A stretch of DNA of 64,000 bases from Prosopocoilus inquinatus. Its lineage: Eukaryota; Arthropoda; Insecta; Coleoptera; Lucanidae. The stretch covers positions 9,796,001 to 9,860,000 of the forward strand of contig CM069876.1 in NCBI GenBank assembly GCA_036172665.1, read 5' to 3'. Every line of letters begins with the position of its first letter. Position 1 is the stretch's first letter. The position numbers were made by a program, and so were the translations under genes. Of the stretch, positions 50,592 to 58,896 are shown in pieces. Below the pieces are notes generated by a model that saw only the letters and a list, made by a program, of their open reading frames with translations, did no database searches and had not been told where the DNA came from.

Positions 50592-50758
50592 TGTAACGGA
50601 CGCGGGTTATTTTTCTTTAGAATTTAGGGGAGTGGACAGCCTTATACTTACTCGGCACTCTTTCACCCTGAACAACCCGAAACCACCCCCGCATCTCATA
50701 GAAAAACCAACCTACTCTTTTGACCAACGGGCCACTGTGGAAAGCAATTTTCTTAGTA
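50592..50758 (+). repeat. Left terminal repeat of the virus-like element
   Basis: Begins TGTAACGGACGCGGGTT and is shared, inverted, with 46690-46926. Flanking bases differ outside the first T, which supports an element boundary. It includes CAACCCGAAACCACCCCCGC. Confidence 0.6.
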
Positions 50759-50760
50759 GT

Positions 50761-50850
50761 AGGAATAGGCCGATTCTGGAACCTCCTCCGACCTTGACCA
50801 ATAAAGTTCAAGGTCAAGGTCGGAGGAGGTTCCAGAATCGGCCTATTCCT
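50761..50850. repeat. Perfect 39-bp hairpin inside the terminal region
   Basis: Arms 50761-50799 and 50812-50850 are exact inverted complements around a 12-nt loop. The right arm carries the GGAGGAGGTTCCAGAAT word that opens the tandem repeat array. It could be a replication or packaging structure, or an assembly or duplication scar. Confidence 0.8.
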
Positions 50851-51235
50851 GACGTGACCTCACCATGACCTTAAACTTCAAGGCCATGACCTTGAGGTGA
50901 CCTCGATCAAGGTCAAGATTAGAGGAGGTTCCAGAATCGACCTGTTCCTAACGTAACCGAGAGGAAACTTTGAAATGACCTTGAGGGTTCAAGGTTAAGA
51001 TCGGAGGAGGTTCTAAAATTTGCTTTGTGCCGATGTAACTACAAGGTTAAGGATCAAGTCAGAGGAGGTTGCAAAATTTTCAATGTCATTGACGTGACCT
51101 CATCATTACCTCTAAAAGCGAGGTCAGAGGAGGGTTCCAAAAATTATCTATCCTTGACGTGACCTTAACTTGACGGAGGATCCAAAAACGGTTTATCTTG
51201 AATATGACCGTAAGGTTGGAGGAGGTAGGGACCCC
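50812..51235 (+). repeat. Degenerate GGAGGAGGTTCC tandem array upstream of the first gene
   Basis: The word GGAGGAGGTTCCARAAT or a derivative occurs at about 50821, 50922, 51001, 51062, 51124 and 51175, spaced 50-100 bp. Between the copies lie repeats of GACGTGACCT and CAAGGTCAAGGT-like words. The array ends 16 bp before the TATA box of the first gene, so an upstream regulatory role is plausible. Confidence 0.65.
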
Positions 51236-51250
51236 CACCTAAAATCTTGT

Positions 51251-51284
51251 TATATAAGGTTCTTCATTTGGGAATAGATTCAGT
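51251..51284 (+). promoter_or_regulatory. TATA box and initiator of the first viral gene
   Basis: TATATAAG at 51251-51258 and the arthropod-type initiator TCAGT at 51280-51284; the spacing from the first T to the initiator A is 31 bp, the normal distance. Transcription would start about 51282 and give a 59-nt first exon. Confidence 0.75.
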
Positions 51285-51339
51285 TGTTACAGAACTGTGA
51301 GTTGTGTTGTTAAGTTAATCACCTACCTACATACATAAA

Positions 51340-52259
51340 AGTAAGTTTAAGTCATCTTATTGTAATAATTTATAATTTGTATATTTTTATTGTATTTAAC
51401 AGTGACATCTAAACAAGTGGATTTTTTCCTGAAGCAAAAGAGAAGGCACGTGAACGATCCTTTTGATGACGTACAGAAGAAAAGACTTCTGACTGAAAAC
51501 GTTGACAAACCAAAAGAAGAAAAGCCGGATGAGCACGGTTTGAATATGCCCTCAGTTCGAAACGAGTTTCAATTTGAAATACTCTCCCAGCCTTACTTCA
51601 CAGATGAAGATTTTCGTCAATGTGATACTAATGAGACAGCACCTTCCGAGATTTCAGAAGCAAGAGAGGTGACTGACGTAGATCAGTTGCCACTTTTAGC
51701 TCAAAGTGTATATTTTCTAAATAAGAGCCGTACGAAGTGGATTTGTGTCGGACTGTGTACCGAAACATTTTTTGATCCGATAATACGTATTATGGGTTCC
51801 AAAAGGCAGAGCATATCGTTTTTAGAAGAGGAATGGAAAGAATTTTGTTCTTATAACTACACTTTGAAGTCGTATTTTACTGAGAAGAAAACTATTTATC
51901 CGGTAATGAAAATCAGCTCAGTAAAGGCGTCTTTCGAACGCATCGAAGGAACGAAAATACTGAAATTAGAAAGAGGAGTGGAGACATTATATATATCTTA
52001 TAAAGGTCTATTGGAACTCTGGAAATTGTGTGATATTGTATTATATCGTTTAGAAGTTTTGAAACAATTGAACTATAAATCATTCTACAGCAACATGATT
52101 CCATGCTTGAGTGTTATGGAAAGTGATATGAAGACAAATGTTAAATCATTTCTCAATAATGAAATATCTGAGAAAGGAGCAATTACAAATGAATTAATGA
52201 TGTTTGGAATTAGTAAATTAATTTTTGATATAAGTATGCATAAAGCTGTTAATATGTAA
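51340..52259 (+). CDS. First viral gene, spliced, 286-residue protein of unknown function
   Basis: The mRNA exon 1 (about 51282-51340) ends at donor GTAAGT; the intron is 51341-51402; exon 2 starts at 51403. Neither exon has an in-frame ATG of its own. The A at 51340 plus TG at 51403-51404 form the start codon in the long frame. The protein starts with a Lys/Arg-rich stretch, has an acidic middle (residues ~60-90), and a C-terminal half with WICVGLCTETFFDPIIRIMG and LYISYKGLLELWKLCDIVLY. The two-strand-plus-helix look hints at a nucleic-acid-binding fold such as PC4, but this is a guess. Next gene starts 212 bp downstream. Confidence 0.7.
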
Positions 52260-52397
52260 ATGTTATGTGATTTAATATGTATATATTTCTAGATATGACA
52301 CTGTCAGTTATAAATAAAATTTTCTAAGAACACTGTTTGACCCTTTATTTAATAAACTAACGATACTTAACCAAAAAATTAAGAGAAATTTTTACGC

Positions 52398-52406
52398 TAT
52401 ATAAAG
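52398..52406 (+). promoter_or_regulatory. TATA box upstream of the PLA2-like gene
   Basis: TATATAAAG lies 66 bp before the next ATG and after an ATAAATAAAA stretch that may end the previous transcript (52311). Transcription would start near 52428. Confidence 0.5.
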
Positions 52407-52471
52407 ATAAGCAGTGAGTATTGAAGTAGTACACATGTAACATCGTTGACTGTTAGAAAGAAAAGCCATAA

Positions 52472-53293
52472 ATGCGACGTCGTGTCAAAACAGATTACAC
52501 TACGAGAAGCACCTTAAAACGAAAAGGTCGTGGTTTACTTAATACGTTAATTAATAAACTACCAGTAGAGTTACACTTACCAGGTTACAATTACTGCGGT
52601 CCGGGCACAAAATTAGACGTTCGACTTAAAAGAGGAGACAGAGGTGTGAATGCGTTGGATGAGGCTTGCAAGCAACACGATATCGCATATTCTGTAAGTA
52701 GCGATTTAGAAAAACGTCACGAAGCAGATAAAAAATTGTATCAAGCGGCAGTGAAAAGAGTGAAGAGTACAGAAGCGGGATTTGGTGAAAAAGCATCTGC
52801 GTTATCTGTAGCCGCCTTAATGAAAGCTAAGACAAAGCTTGGAATGGGAAACGGAGTGAAGAGAAAGCGTAGTAAAAGGAAGAAGCGTGGTGGTAAATTA
52901 TCATTTCGACAAGCTGTAAGGAAAGCACAACATGCAATTTCACGTAATGGTAACAAGAGTCTGTTAGAAAATGTGAAATTGGCGCAGGCTGTTTTAAAGA
53001 AGGACCACAAGAAAATAAGACCTCCACGTCAAAGAGTGATACCAATTCCTAAGAGAGGAGGGTTTTTACCTTTAATTCCATTATTTGCGGCTTTGGGCGC
53101 AATAGGATCGCTCGGCGGCGGTGCAGCTGCAATTGCTAAGGCGGTAAACGATGCAAAAGCTGCGAAAGAGCAACTGAAAGAGGCAGAGCGACATAATCGC
53201 GCTATGGAAACAAAAGCAGTGGGAAGCGGATTCTATATAAAACCTTACAAAACAGGGTGTGGGTTATATTTACGATCCAATCCAAAAAACTGA
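52472..53293 (+). CDS. Phospholipase A2-like virion protein with basic and hydrophobic tail
   Basis: 273 residues. PLA2 part at ~36-92: calcium loop YNYCGPGTK (39-47), catalytic pair HD (69-70) in ACKQHDIAY, and a helix with a further Asp (86). This is the form seen in parvovirus VP1, where it breaches the endosome. Then a strongly basic run KRKRSKRKKR (130-139), likely nuclear targeting or DNA binding; a Gly/Ala-rich hydrophobic stretch (196-222); and a helix (224-247). The end has two GxG-Tyr repeats (GSGFY, GCGLY). The stop at 53291 directly follows a slippery heptamer leading to the protease frame. A protein for particle entry is inferred. Confidence 0.8.
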   Translation: MRRRVKTDYTTRSTLKRKGRGLLNTLINKLPVELHLPGYNYCGPGTKLDVRLKRGDRGVNALDEACKQHDIAYSVSSDLEKRHEADKKLYQAAVKRVKSTEAGFGEKASALSVAALMKAKTKLGMGNGVKRKRSKRKKRGGKLSFRQAVRKAQHAISRNGNKSLLENVKLAQAVLKKDHKKIRPPRQRVIPIPKRGGFLPLIPLFAALGAIGSLGGGAAAIAKAVNDAKAAKEQLKEAERHNRAMETKAVGSGFYIKPYKTGCGLYLRSNPKN

Positions 53294-53664
53294 AATATTT
53301 GCCTCGGCGACCGTTGACTAACATTGACATACTGAAATATGCTAAAATATGGAAATTACCTTTCTTTCGAGGTGTGTTTATGAGAGATACTTTACCTAAA
53401 AAGATATGGAAGCATGAAAGTGGAGTAGTGAATTTAGATAGCGATTCTGGTGAAGGAACGCATTGGGTGGCATATTATAAGAGAGGAGGAATCGTAAAAT
53501 ATTTTGACAGCTATGGAGATCTACGACCTCCAGTTGAAGTAGAGAAATATCTTTTGTCGAACGGATTGGGAGTTATTAACTATAATTATGAAAGGTATCA
53601 GAAACAAAATACACAAAATTGTGGACACTTATGTCTACAGTTTTTAAAGTCCTTTACAAGTTAA
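53257..53664 (+). CDS. Adenain-type cysteine protease (frame extends the PLA2-like gene)
   Basis: Open frame of 135 codons without an early ATG; the first ATG (53380) would remove the conserved-looking start (TNIDILKYAK, FFRGVFMRD). Catalytic features match adenovirus-type proteases: His in THWVAY (residue 69), Asp in YFDSYG (84), Gln and Cys in QNCGHLC (Cys122). It would cleave capsid and core precursors during maturation. The frame overlaps the end of the PLA2-like gene by 37 bp in the -1 frame, so it is probably made as a fusion by frameshifting, or from a spliced RNA. The tail ends LCLQFLKSFTS. Confidence 0.8.
   Translation: MWVIFTIQSKKLKYLPRRPLTNIDILKYAKIWKLPFFRGVFMRDTLPKKIWKHESGVVNLDSDSGEGTHWVAYYKRGGIVKYFDSYGDLRPPVEVEKYLLSNGLGVINYNYERYQKQNTQNCGHLCLQFLKSFTS
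53284..53290 (+). promoter_or_regulatory. Candidate -1 ribosomal frameshift site A AAA AAC
   Basis: The last two sense codons of the PLA2-like gene are AAA AAC, preceded by A, in exactly the phase needed for X XXY YYZ slippage, with TGA next. A -1 slip leads into the protease frame at CTG (53290-53292). No strong downstream hairpin is evident by eye. The alternative is a lost or gained A in the homopolymer. Confidence 0.6.
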
Positions 53665-53686
53665 GTAAGAATGTAGTACTTGAAAG

Positions 53687-54421
53687 ATGGTCAACATGGA
53701 ATCTTCACCCGTTGCGTGTACATTCACTCTTACGGGAACTGAATCAGTTTTATTTTGTGAATTGAATCCACCACTATACCTCGATGAAGAGGCAACATAT
53801 GAAATGTGCTTGTTAAATTTTGAAACGTTTAATGCAATACCTAACATAGATGAAAGTAATAATTTGATACATTATGAAGAAACAGGAAAAACGACGGTTT
53901 GGAAAACTATCGTTATACCTACAGGTACATATGAACTAGACGATATCAACCAATATCTGAAAGATTATTTTCAAAATAACAATATCCCTGATTATATAAA
54001 CATTAAAGGAAATAATAATACTTTAAAGGCAACCATACACAGTTCGGTTAAGCTCGATTTTAGTAAACCAAATTCATTGGGAAAATTGTTGGGTTTTAAA
54101 CCGCGAACGTTGAAAGTAAACGATAATAACATTGGTGATTTTCCGGTGGAAATAAATAAAGTAAATGCTATAAGAATAGAATGTAATCTAACCGGTGGAT
54201 CTTATAACAACGGAGAACCCGGTCATGTTTTGTATCATTTCTTTCCAAATGTACCTCCAGGGTTTAAAATAATAGAATCCCCTCTTCAAGCTATTTATCT
54301 TCCAGTGACCGTGAATGTGATTACGAGAATAGTCATTCGACTATTAGATCAAGAGAATCGATTAGTAAATTTTAGAAACGAAGTAATTACTCTAAGACTT
54401 CATTTGAGAAGATTCACATAA
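53687..54421 (+). CDS. Penton-like minor capsid protein
   Basis: 244 residues from the first ATG; a second ATG three codons later is equally possible. It begins with TFTLTGTESVLFCELNPPLYL and has YEMCLLNFETFNAIPNID, IPTGTYELDDINQYLKDYF and LGKLLGFKPRTL, a pattern found in single jelly-roll penton-like proteins of Polinton/adintovirus elements. Predominantly beta, no signal peptide or membrane segment. Starts 23 bp after the protease stop. Its stop overlaps the next start. Confidence 0.65.
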   Translation: MVNMESSPVACTFTLTGTESVLFCELNPPLYLDEEATYEMCLLNFETFNAIPNIDESNNLIHYEETGKTTVWKTIVIPTGTYELDDINQYLKDYFQNNNIPDYINIKGNNNTLKATIHSSVKLDFSKPNSLGKLLGFKPRTLKVNDNNIGDFPVEINKVNAIRIECNLTGGSYNNGEPGHVLYHFFPNVPPGFKIIESPLQAIYLPVTVNVITRIVIRLLDQENRLVNFRNEVITLRLHLRRFT

Positions 54422-54594
54422 TGATTATTTACGATAGCAATTATTCGAAACGGAAAGAGTGTAGCAGAATTAGAGGTAATGTATTATTTAAACCACGGAA
54501 ACAGATACTGAACTGTTGTCGACAAAAAAAACTGAAATTGACACAGAGAAATCGAATATATTTAGAGAGTTTAGGTTATAAGGTGCTAACATAG
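54421..54594 (+). CDS. 57-residue basic protein, overlapping start
   Basis: Begins in TAATG, where the penton-like stop TAA (54419-54421) and this ATG share an A, a layout that favours coupled translation. The protein is rich in Lys, Arg, Asn and Tyr, with a pair of cysteines (NCCRQKKLKL) and the C-terminus LTQRNRIYLESLGYKVL. Its length and charge fit a small core or accessory capsid protein. The position between penton and capsid genes and the clean overlap support it being real. Confidence 0.6.
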   Translation: MIIYDSNYSKRKECSRIRGNVLFKPRKQILNCCRQKKLKLTQRNRIYLESLGYKVLT

Positions 54595-54681
54595 GGGGAA
54601 TTATTCTGTAGAAGAAACGTAACCGTCAAAGGGTGAACACCATCATTACACGTAAGGCAATCATCATCTAAACAGAACGAC

Positions 54682-55902
54682 ATGGATATTTTGGGAGTAA
54701 CTGATAAAATTAAATTGGACACTTCAATAACCAGTATGGAGTTCCATTCACACTTACCATTCAGTTCATCATTTGGTAATAACGATGAAGTGCGTATCAC
54801 CGTACCTGAGATCGACAATTACACCCTCCCTTGCGAAAGTTATTTGTACGTCGAGGGAAGACTGCGTTTGGTTAGTGATAATACTAAACACAGTGCGACG
54901 GCACAATTGATAAATAATCCGGTAGCTTATATGTTTAGCGAGATTAGATATCTTCTGAACGGAGTACAGGTGGATTCGGTAAGAAATGTTGGCATAACAT
55001 CAACAATGAAAGGGTATTTTTCTTTTACTCGCAACGATACAGTAAAATTGGAAAATGCAGGATGGATTCAGGAGAATGATAAAATGAGCGATATACTCAA
55101 CGTTAAGGGAGATTTCTCAGCAAGTGTACCTTTAAAGACACTATTAGGTTTTGGGGAAGATTATAAAAAGATCGTCTTGAATATGAGGCAAGAATTAGTA
55201 TTGATCAGAGCAAATGATGACGTTGATGCAGTTCTGGAAACAAACAAGACGGAAAAGATTAAATTAATAATTGACAAAATTGTATGGCGTATACCTCATA
55301 TTTCTGTTGGACTACGTGAGCAATTGGCTTTAACGAGAGTGACAGACAGAGATGTTGAAATACAAATTCCTTTCAGAAGCTGGGAGTTGCACGAGTATCC
55401 GTCGCTCCCAACTACGACAAGTCATTCTTGGACAGTAAAAACGGCTCCGCAGTTGGAAACGCCAAGGTACATAATCATCGGTTTTCAAACTAAGCGAAAG
55501 GGTGTCGTCGATGCAAACATGAGTCTGTTTGATGACGTTAAGTTAAAATCATTAACGGTATTTCTAAATGGCGAACGCTATCCGTACGACAATATTGATA
55601 TTGATATTGAAAATAACAAATACGCCGTTATATACGACATGTATTCCAGATTTCAGGAAAATTATTATCATCGTGAAAGCAGTCAACCTTGGTTCAATCC
55701 AAAAGGATTAGCTAGTTGCCCATTAATAGGAATCGACTGCACTTTTCAGAGAGATGTAATGCATAAAAGTGCAGTAGAAATAAGAATTGAGTTTACAACT
55801 AAAGAAAATATTAAAGCTGATACTATTGCTTACTGTTTAATTCTGCATGACAAAGCGTTCTCTTATTCACCTCTCACCAAAATTGTCCGTCAGTTGATGT
55901 AA
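54682..55902 (+). CDS. Candidate major capsid protein
   Basis: 406 residues from MDILGVTDKI. Beta-rich, without signal or membrane segments. Recognisable stretches are SMEFHSHLPFSSSFGNNDEV near the start and the C-terminal IEIRIEFTTK-like part (VEIRIEFTTKENIKADTIAY). Similar proteins occur widely in arthropod Maverick-like elements. The place after penton and before the ATPase, and the size, point to a double jelly-roll capsid protein, but shorter than adenovirus hexon. Inferred by context; a structural model would decide. Confidence 0.6.
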   Translation: MDILGVTDKIKLDTSITSMEFHSHLPFSSSFGNNDEVRITVPEIDNYTLPCESYLYVEGRLRLVSDNTKHSATAQLINNPVAYMFSEIRYLLNGVQVDSVRNVGITSTMKGYFSFTRNDTVKLENAGWIQENDKMSDILNVKGDFSASVPLKTLLGFGEDYKKIVLNMRQELVLIRANDDVDAVLETNKTEKIKLIIDKIVWRIPHISVGLREQLALTRVTDRDVEIQIPFRSWELHEYPSLPTTTSHSWTVKTAPQLETPRYIIIGFQTKRKGVVDANMSLFDDVKLKSLTVFLNGERYPYDNIDIDIENNKYAVIYDMYSRFQENYYHRESSQPWFNPKGLASCPLIGIDCTFQRDVMHKSAVEIRIEFTTKENIKADTIAYCLILHDKAFSYSPLTKIVRQLM

Positions 55903-55982
55903 ACCGTGAATGGCAGTATTAACAGAGAAGCTAAAACTATTTGATTTAATTTGATTTTATAAGAAGCAACATCAACCGAACC

Positions 55983-56513
55983 ATGAAAAAACGATTTATT
56001 GTCATTGACATTCAAGGATTTAAAGTGGAAAATAATCAGTTTATACCAAAAGAGTTGGCTTCTTACGATAGTGAAAGAAAAGTGAGTCATTTTTTATTTC
56101 AACCACCCACAAGTTTGTCAATGGTCCCCAGAAAATTTCAAAATGTTGCAAACTGGTTAATGACCAATCACCATTGCATTGATTGGAATAGAGGATTCGT
56201 CCCCTTATCTGAGTTTGACGCAATCATCAACTTTTTATGTTGTACAGCCAAAGTCGTTTACGTTAAAGGAGTGGAGAAGTCTCGATTTCTATGTGAAATT
56301 CTAGCGAAAAGCAATGGTGAAAGTGTACCTGTGTTAGATTTGGGTGAAATTTACGAGGATGTACAAAAATTGCAAAAATCCGAACCCAAGTGTCCATTTC
56401 ACTCAAGAAAAAATTGCATGTGTGCTTTAACGAACGTGTTTGATTTACATAAATTTATTCAAACAAAGTTATATGAAGGATTTTTTACACTAAACATTTG
56501 TGATATATTATGA
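55983..56513 (+). CDS. Conserved-looking Cys/His protein with FIVIDIQGF start
   Basis: 176 residues. The start FIVIDIQGFKVENN resembles the first strand of RNase H-like or DEDD exonuclease folds, where the Asp binds metal. The middle has NWLMTNHHCIDW. Near the end CPFHSRKNCMCALTNVF provides three Cys and one His in ten residues, a possible zinc site. Related proteins seem frequent in arthropod elements, but I do not know an assigned function. Nuclease activity is speculation. It lies 80 bp after the capsid gene. Confidence 0.5.
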   Translation: MKKRFIVIDIQGFKVENNQFIPKELASYDSERKVSHFLFQPPTSLSMVPRKFQNVANWLMTNHHCIDWNRGFVPLSEFDAIINFLCCTAKVVYVKGVEKSRFLCEILAKSNGESVPVLDLGEIYEDVQKLQKSEPKCPFHSRKNCMCALTNVFDLHKFIQTKLYEGFFTLNICDIL

Positions 56514-56558
56514 GGAAACTTTGGTTCTTAGTTAGTATAAGAAAAGTTCAGCTTCGCA

Positions 56559-56894
56559 ATGGATTTCTTCTCCCGTCTATTTTGCAAGAACATTATAAAG
56601 CATGTTGTAGAGAAGGTTGGCGAAGTTATTGACCAGTACGAAAAAGATTGTTCGTTCAGTAGTATACCAGATAAGGATTTGAAGTACTTTCCAAAATCGT
56701 ATCTATGTACCAGAGTCACAGCCGTAGATCTAGAATATATCTGGCCTAAGTTGCCAATCCATTATCAACGCTGTAAATATCTACAAAGTCAGAGACTCTG
56801 TCACCAACATTGGAATCAAACCGAATTTTCTTTGGATGAAATAGATGGTCCACCTCCACGGAAGAAGAATTGCTATTTGTGTACTTATTCTTAA
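56559..56894 (+). CDS. Small protein of unknown function (111 residues)
   Basis: Not recognised. It has an amphipathic N-terminus (MDFFSRLFCKNIIKHVVEKV), a Tyr/Pro-rich middle and a Cys-rich end (SQRLCHQHW, KKNCYLCTY). Starts 45 bp after the previous stop, same strand, and is the last gene before the 1.7 kb gap. The open frame and spacing argue for a real gene. Confidence 0.55.
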   Translation: MDFFSRLFCKNIIKHVVEKVGEVIDQYEKDCSFSSIPDKDLKYFPKSYLCTRVTAVDLEYIWPKLPIHYQRCKYLQSQRLCHQHWNQTEFSLDEIDGPPPRKKNCYLCTYS

Positions 56895-58640
56895 ATATTA
56901 TTATTAAAATATTAATTATTAAATATTGTTATTAATAATATATTATTATACAATAAACTATAATCAGAAAGGAGTTGTTATTTTATTCGTTATTAATTTT
57001 AATAAATCAATTTAAGGATTTAAGAAAGAATTTAGAAATACATTGCGTTATTAAATTATTTAGATTAACTCTTGATGAGCAATTTAGCTTGACAGATTTT
57101 TATTGTCTTTGAAAGTATCGCTTTATTCGATTGAAATTTCAAACGTTGTCAAATTTACGAATTTTCTACGATGTAAAAGTCACAAAAATGGTTTTCACTG
57201 TGCAGCGTTAAAAATTTCATAGCGAGAAGTGATCTGTATAAAAATTATAATAAACTAAATCAGAAAGGAGACGTTATTAATTTTAATCGATCAATTTAAA
57301 ATTTAAGAATTTAGATTCACACACCGTCGTATAATAAATTAAGTGGCATAGAAAAAATAAACATGTTTGAAGGCGAACGTCGATTAAATATACAAATACT
57401 ATAAAATTTACATATGTATTCCGAGTTGTGAATGAATATAAATACCGTTTTAAATAAATAAAAACAAGCACGTTTTAAAGCGAGCCATACCAGCAAGAAT
57501 TGCATAACAGTAAATTAACATATTTACGAGCATTCACCGTCGATTTAAAATTCAAATTCAATTTGCATAGAAATCGTTTAACTAATATATTGGTATTACA
57601 CACCAGTCTTAATCGGTCTTTCACAAAGCTTAGTGCGTGTTTACTAAGAGAATATAAGTAAGAGAATATTTTTAAGAATGTAATTTAAATTTACACGATT
57701 CTTACAAATAAAGATTAGGGGCTGACTGTTCGATGAAATCGTGGTTTCTAGAAGATGAGTGCTCGTGTGTGTAATGTGTATCGTTAAACTGTGTGACACT
57801 GGCAAGTTTGATTTAGGAAAATTTTTGCGAATAAAGATTATTATTCGACAGATACACTTTTTCCTTACATTCATTTGAATAATGATTATTATAAACTTGG
57901 TAATAATAAGATTAGAATTACTATTCAACTTGGTTATAATAAGATTATTATTAAACTTCGTAAATGTTATTCAAATTCTAAAGTCGTTAGAGAGAATAAT
58001 TAGTTATTGAAATTTTTTCAAAATAACTGCAAGTAAGAATAAAAAAAGAGAAGGAAAGAAGAAAAGGACAGAAAGGAAAGAAAAAAAAGGAGAGAAGGAA
58101 AGAAAAAAAGAGGAGAAAGGAAGGAAAAAAGGAGGAAAGAAAGGAAAGAAGAAAAGAGGAAAGGTTAGTTCTAGTGGGCCGTGGTTACGCCTTCGTTACG
58201 CCTTCGTGACGCCCAGAAAATGGAAAGGGAAGAGTAGGGATGGGAGTGGGGAGAGGGCTTTCTTCCCCCCCCCCCCCCCCCCCCCGGTTGACCCAGATTC
58301 CGCGGAAACAGAAAGTTACCCCCACCAAACTCCGCCCACCGCCCACTAAGCCCCGCCCATTCTCCTCCCATTCATCCTCTTTTACTGCTACTGCAAATGG
58401 AAACGGGATAAAATAAATAATAAAAAAAATTTATTATGCGCGTTCGGTTTGACCTTATACAACTTTAGTTTTGAATAACATTATGTTCAGGATGTTGTAA
58501 TACAAAATACGTATTGCATCATTTCTGAGCAAGGTGTTCTTTCACTTTTCGATGTTCCGGTTACGCGTGTTTGTTATGTGACCTTTTATAATGTTAATTT
58601 TGAATAACATATTACATAATTTCTTACGTGCAGTTTTAGA
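56895..58640. other. Gene-free gap inside the virus-like element
   Basis: Strongly AT-rich, no convincing gene on either strand. Holds a direct repeat of about 65 bp (near 56950-57030 and 57245-57316, sharing AATCAGAAAGGAG and TCAATTTAA), repeats of ACTTGGTAATAATAAGATTA near 57895-57960, then a purine tract and a C-run. It separates the capsid-side genes from the ATPase-side genes and could be a regulatory or replication region. Confidence 0.5.
58040..58285 (+). repeat. Polypurine tract followed by C21 run
   Basis: 58040-58165 is almost only A and G (GGAAAGAAGG-like words), and 58265-58285 is an uninterrupted run of 21 C. GC-box-like CCCCGCCC words follow. Such tracts can form triplex or quadruplex structures, and also often cause assembly length errors. 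Confidence 0.75.
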
Positions 58641-58723
58641 AGGTTTACCTTCAACTTTTCGAGTATAAAAGGAGGCATTTAGTTCGAATAAACTCACAAG
58701 TTATTTGTTCAGTGAATCTACTG
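58453..58723 (+). promoter_or_regulatory. Promoter region of the Ser/Thr/Pro-rich gene, with duplicated block
   Basis: Two related blocks, TGACCTTATACAACTTTAGT (58450) and TGACCTTTTATAATGTTAAT (58580), each continue with TTTTGAATAACAT and end in a CACTTTTCGA- or CAACTTTTCGA-like word. The second leads into TATAAAAG (58664-58671). Start sites near 58695-58711 and a donor CTG|GTAAGT at 58723 follow, giving a short untranslated first exon. Confidence 0.55.
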
Positions 58724-58896
58724 GTAAGTGCTTTTACTTCTTAATTCATTAATAGATCTATAGTATGATACTCTATTTTTCCAGATATATCTGTTCTGTA
58801 TCTGTTCTTGTTTGTTTAACAATTTAACTGTAAGTATTATTAAGTAAGATTTACGTTTTAATGTTTTAATATACTCCGTATTTTTGCATGCTAGTA

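Noticed and set aside
52741..53045. Minus-strand frames inside the PLA2-like gene
   Set aside because: Shadows of the real gene on the other strand.
57283..57928. Minus-strand frames in the 1.7 kb gap
   Set aside because: Ile/Phe/Asn/Lys-rich frames of AT-rich DNA, against the direction of all other genes, no motif.
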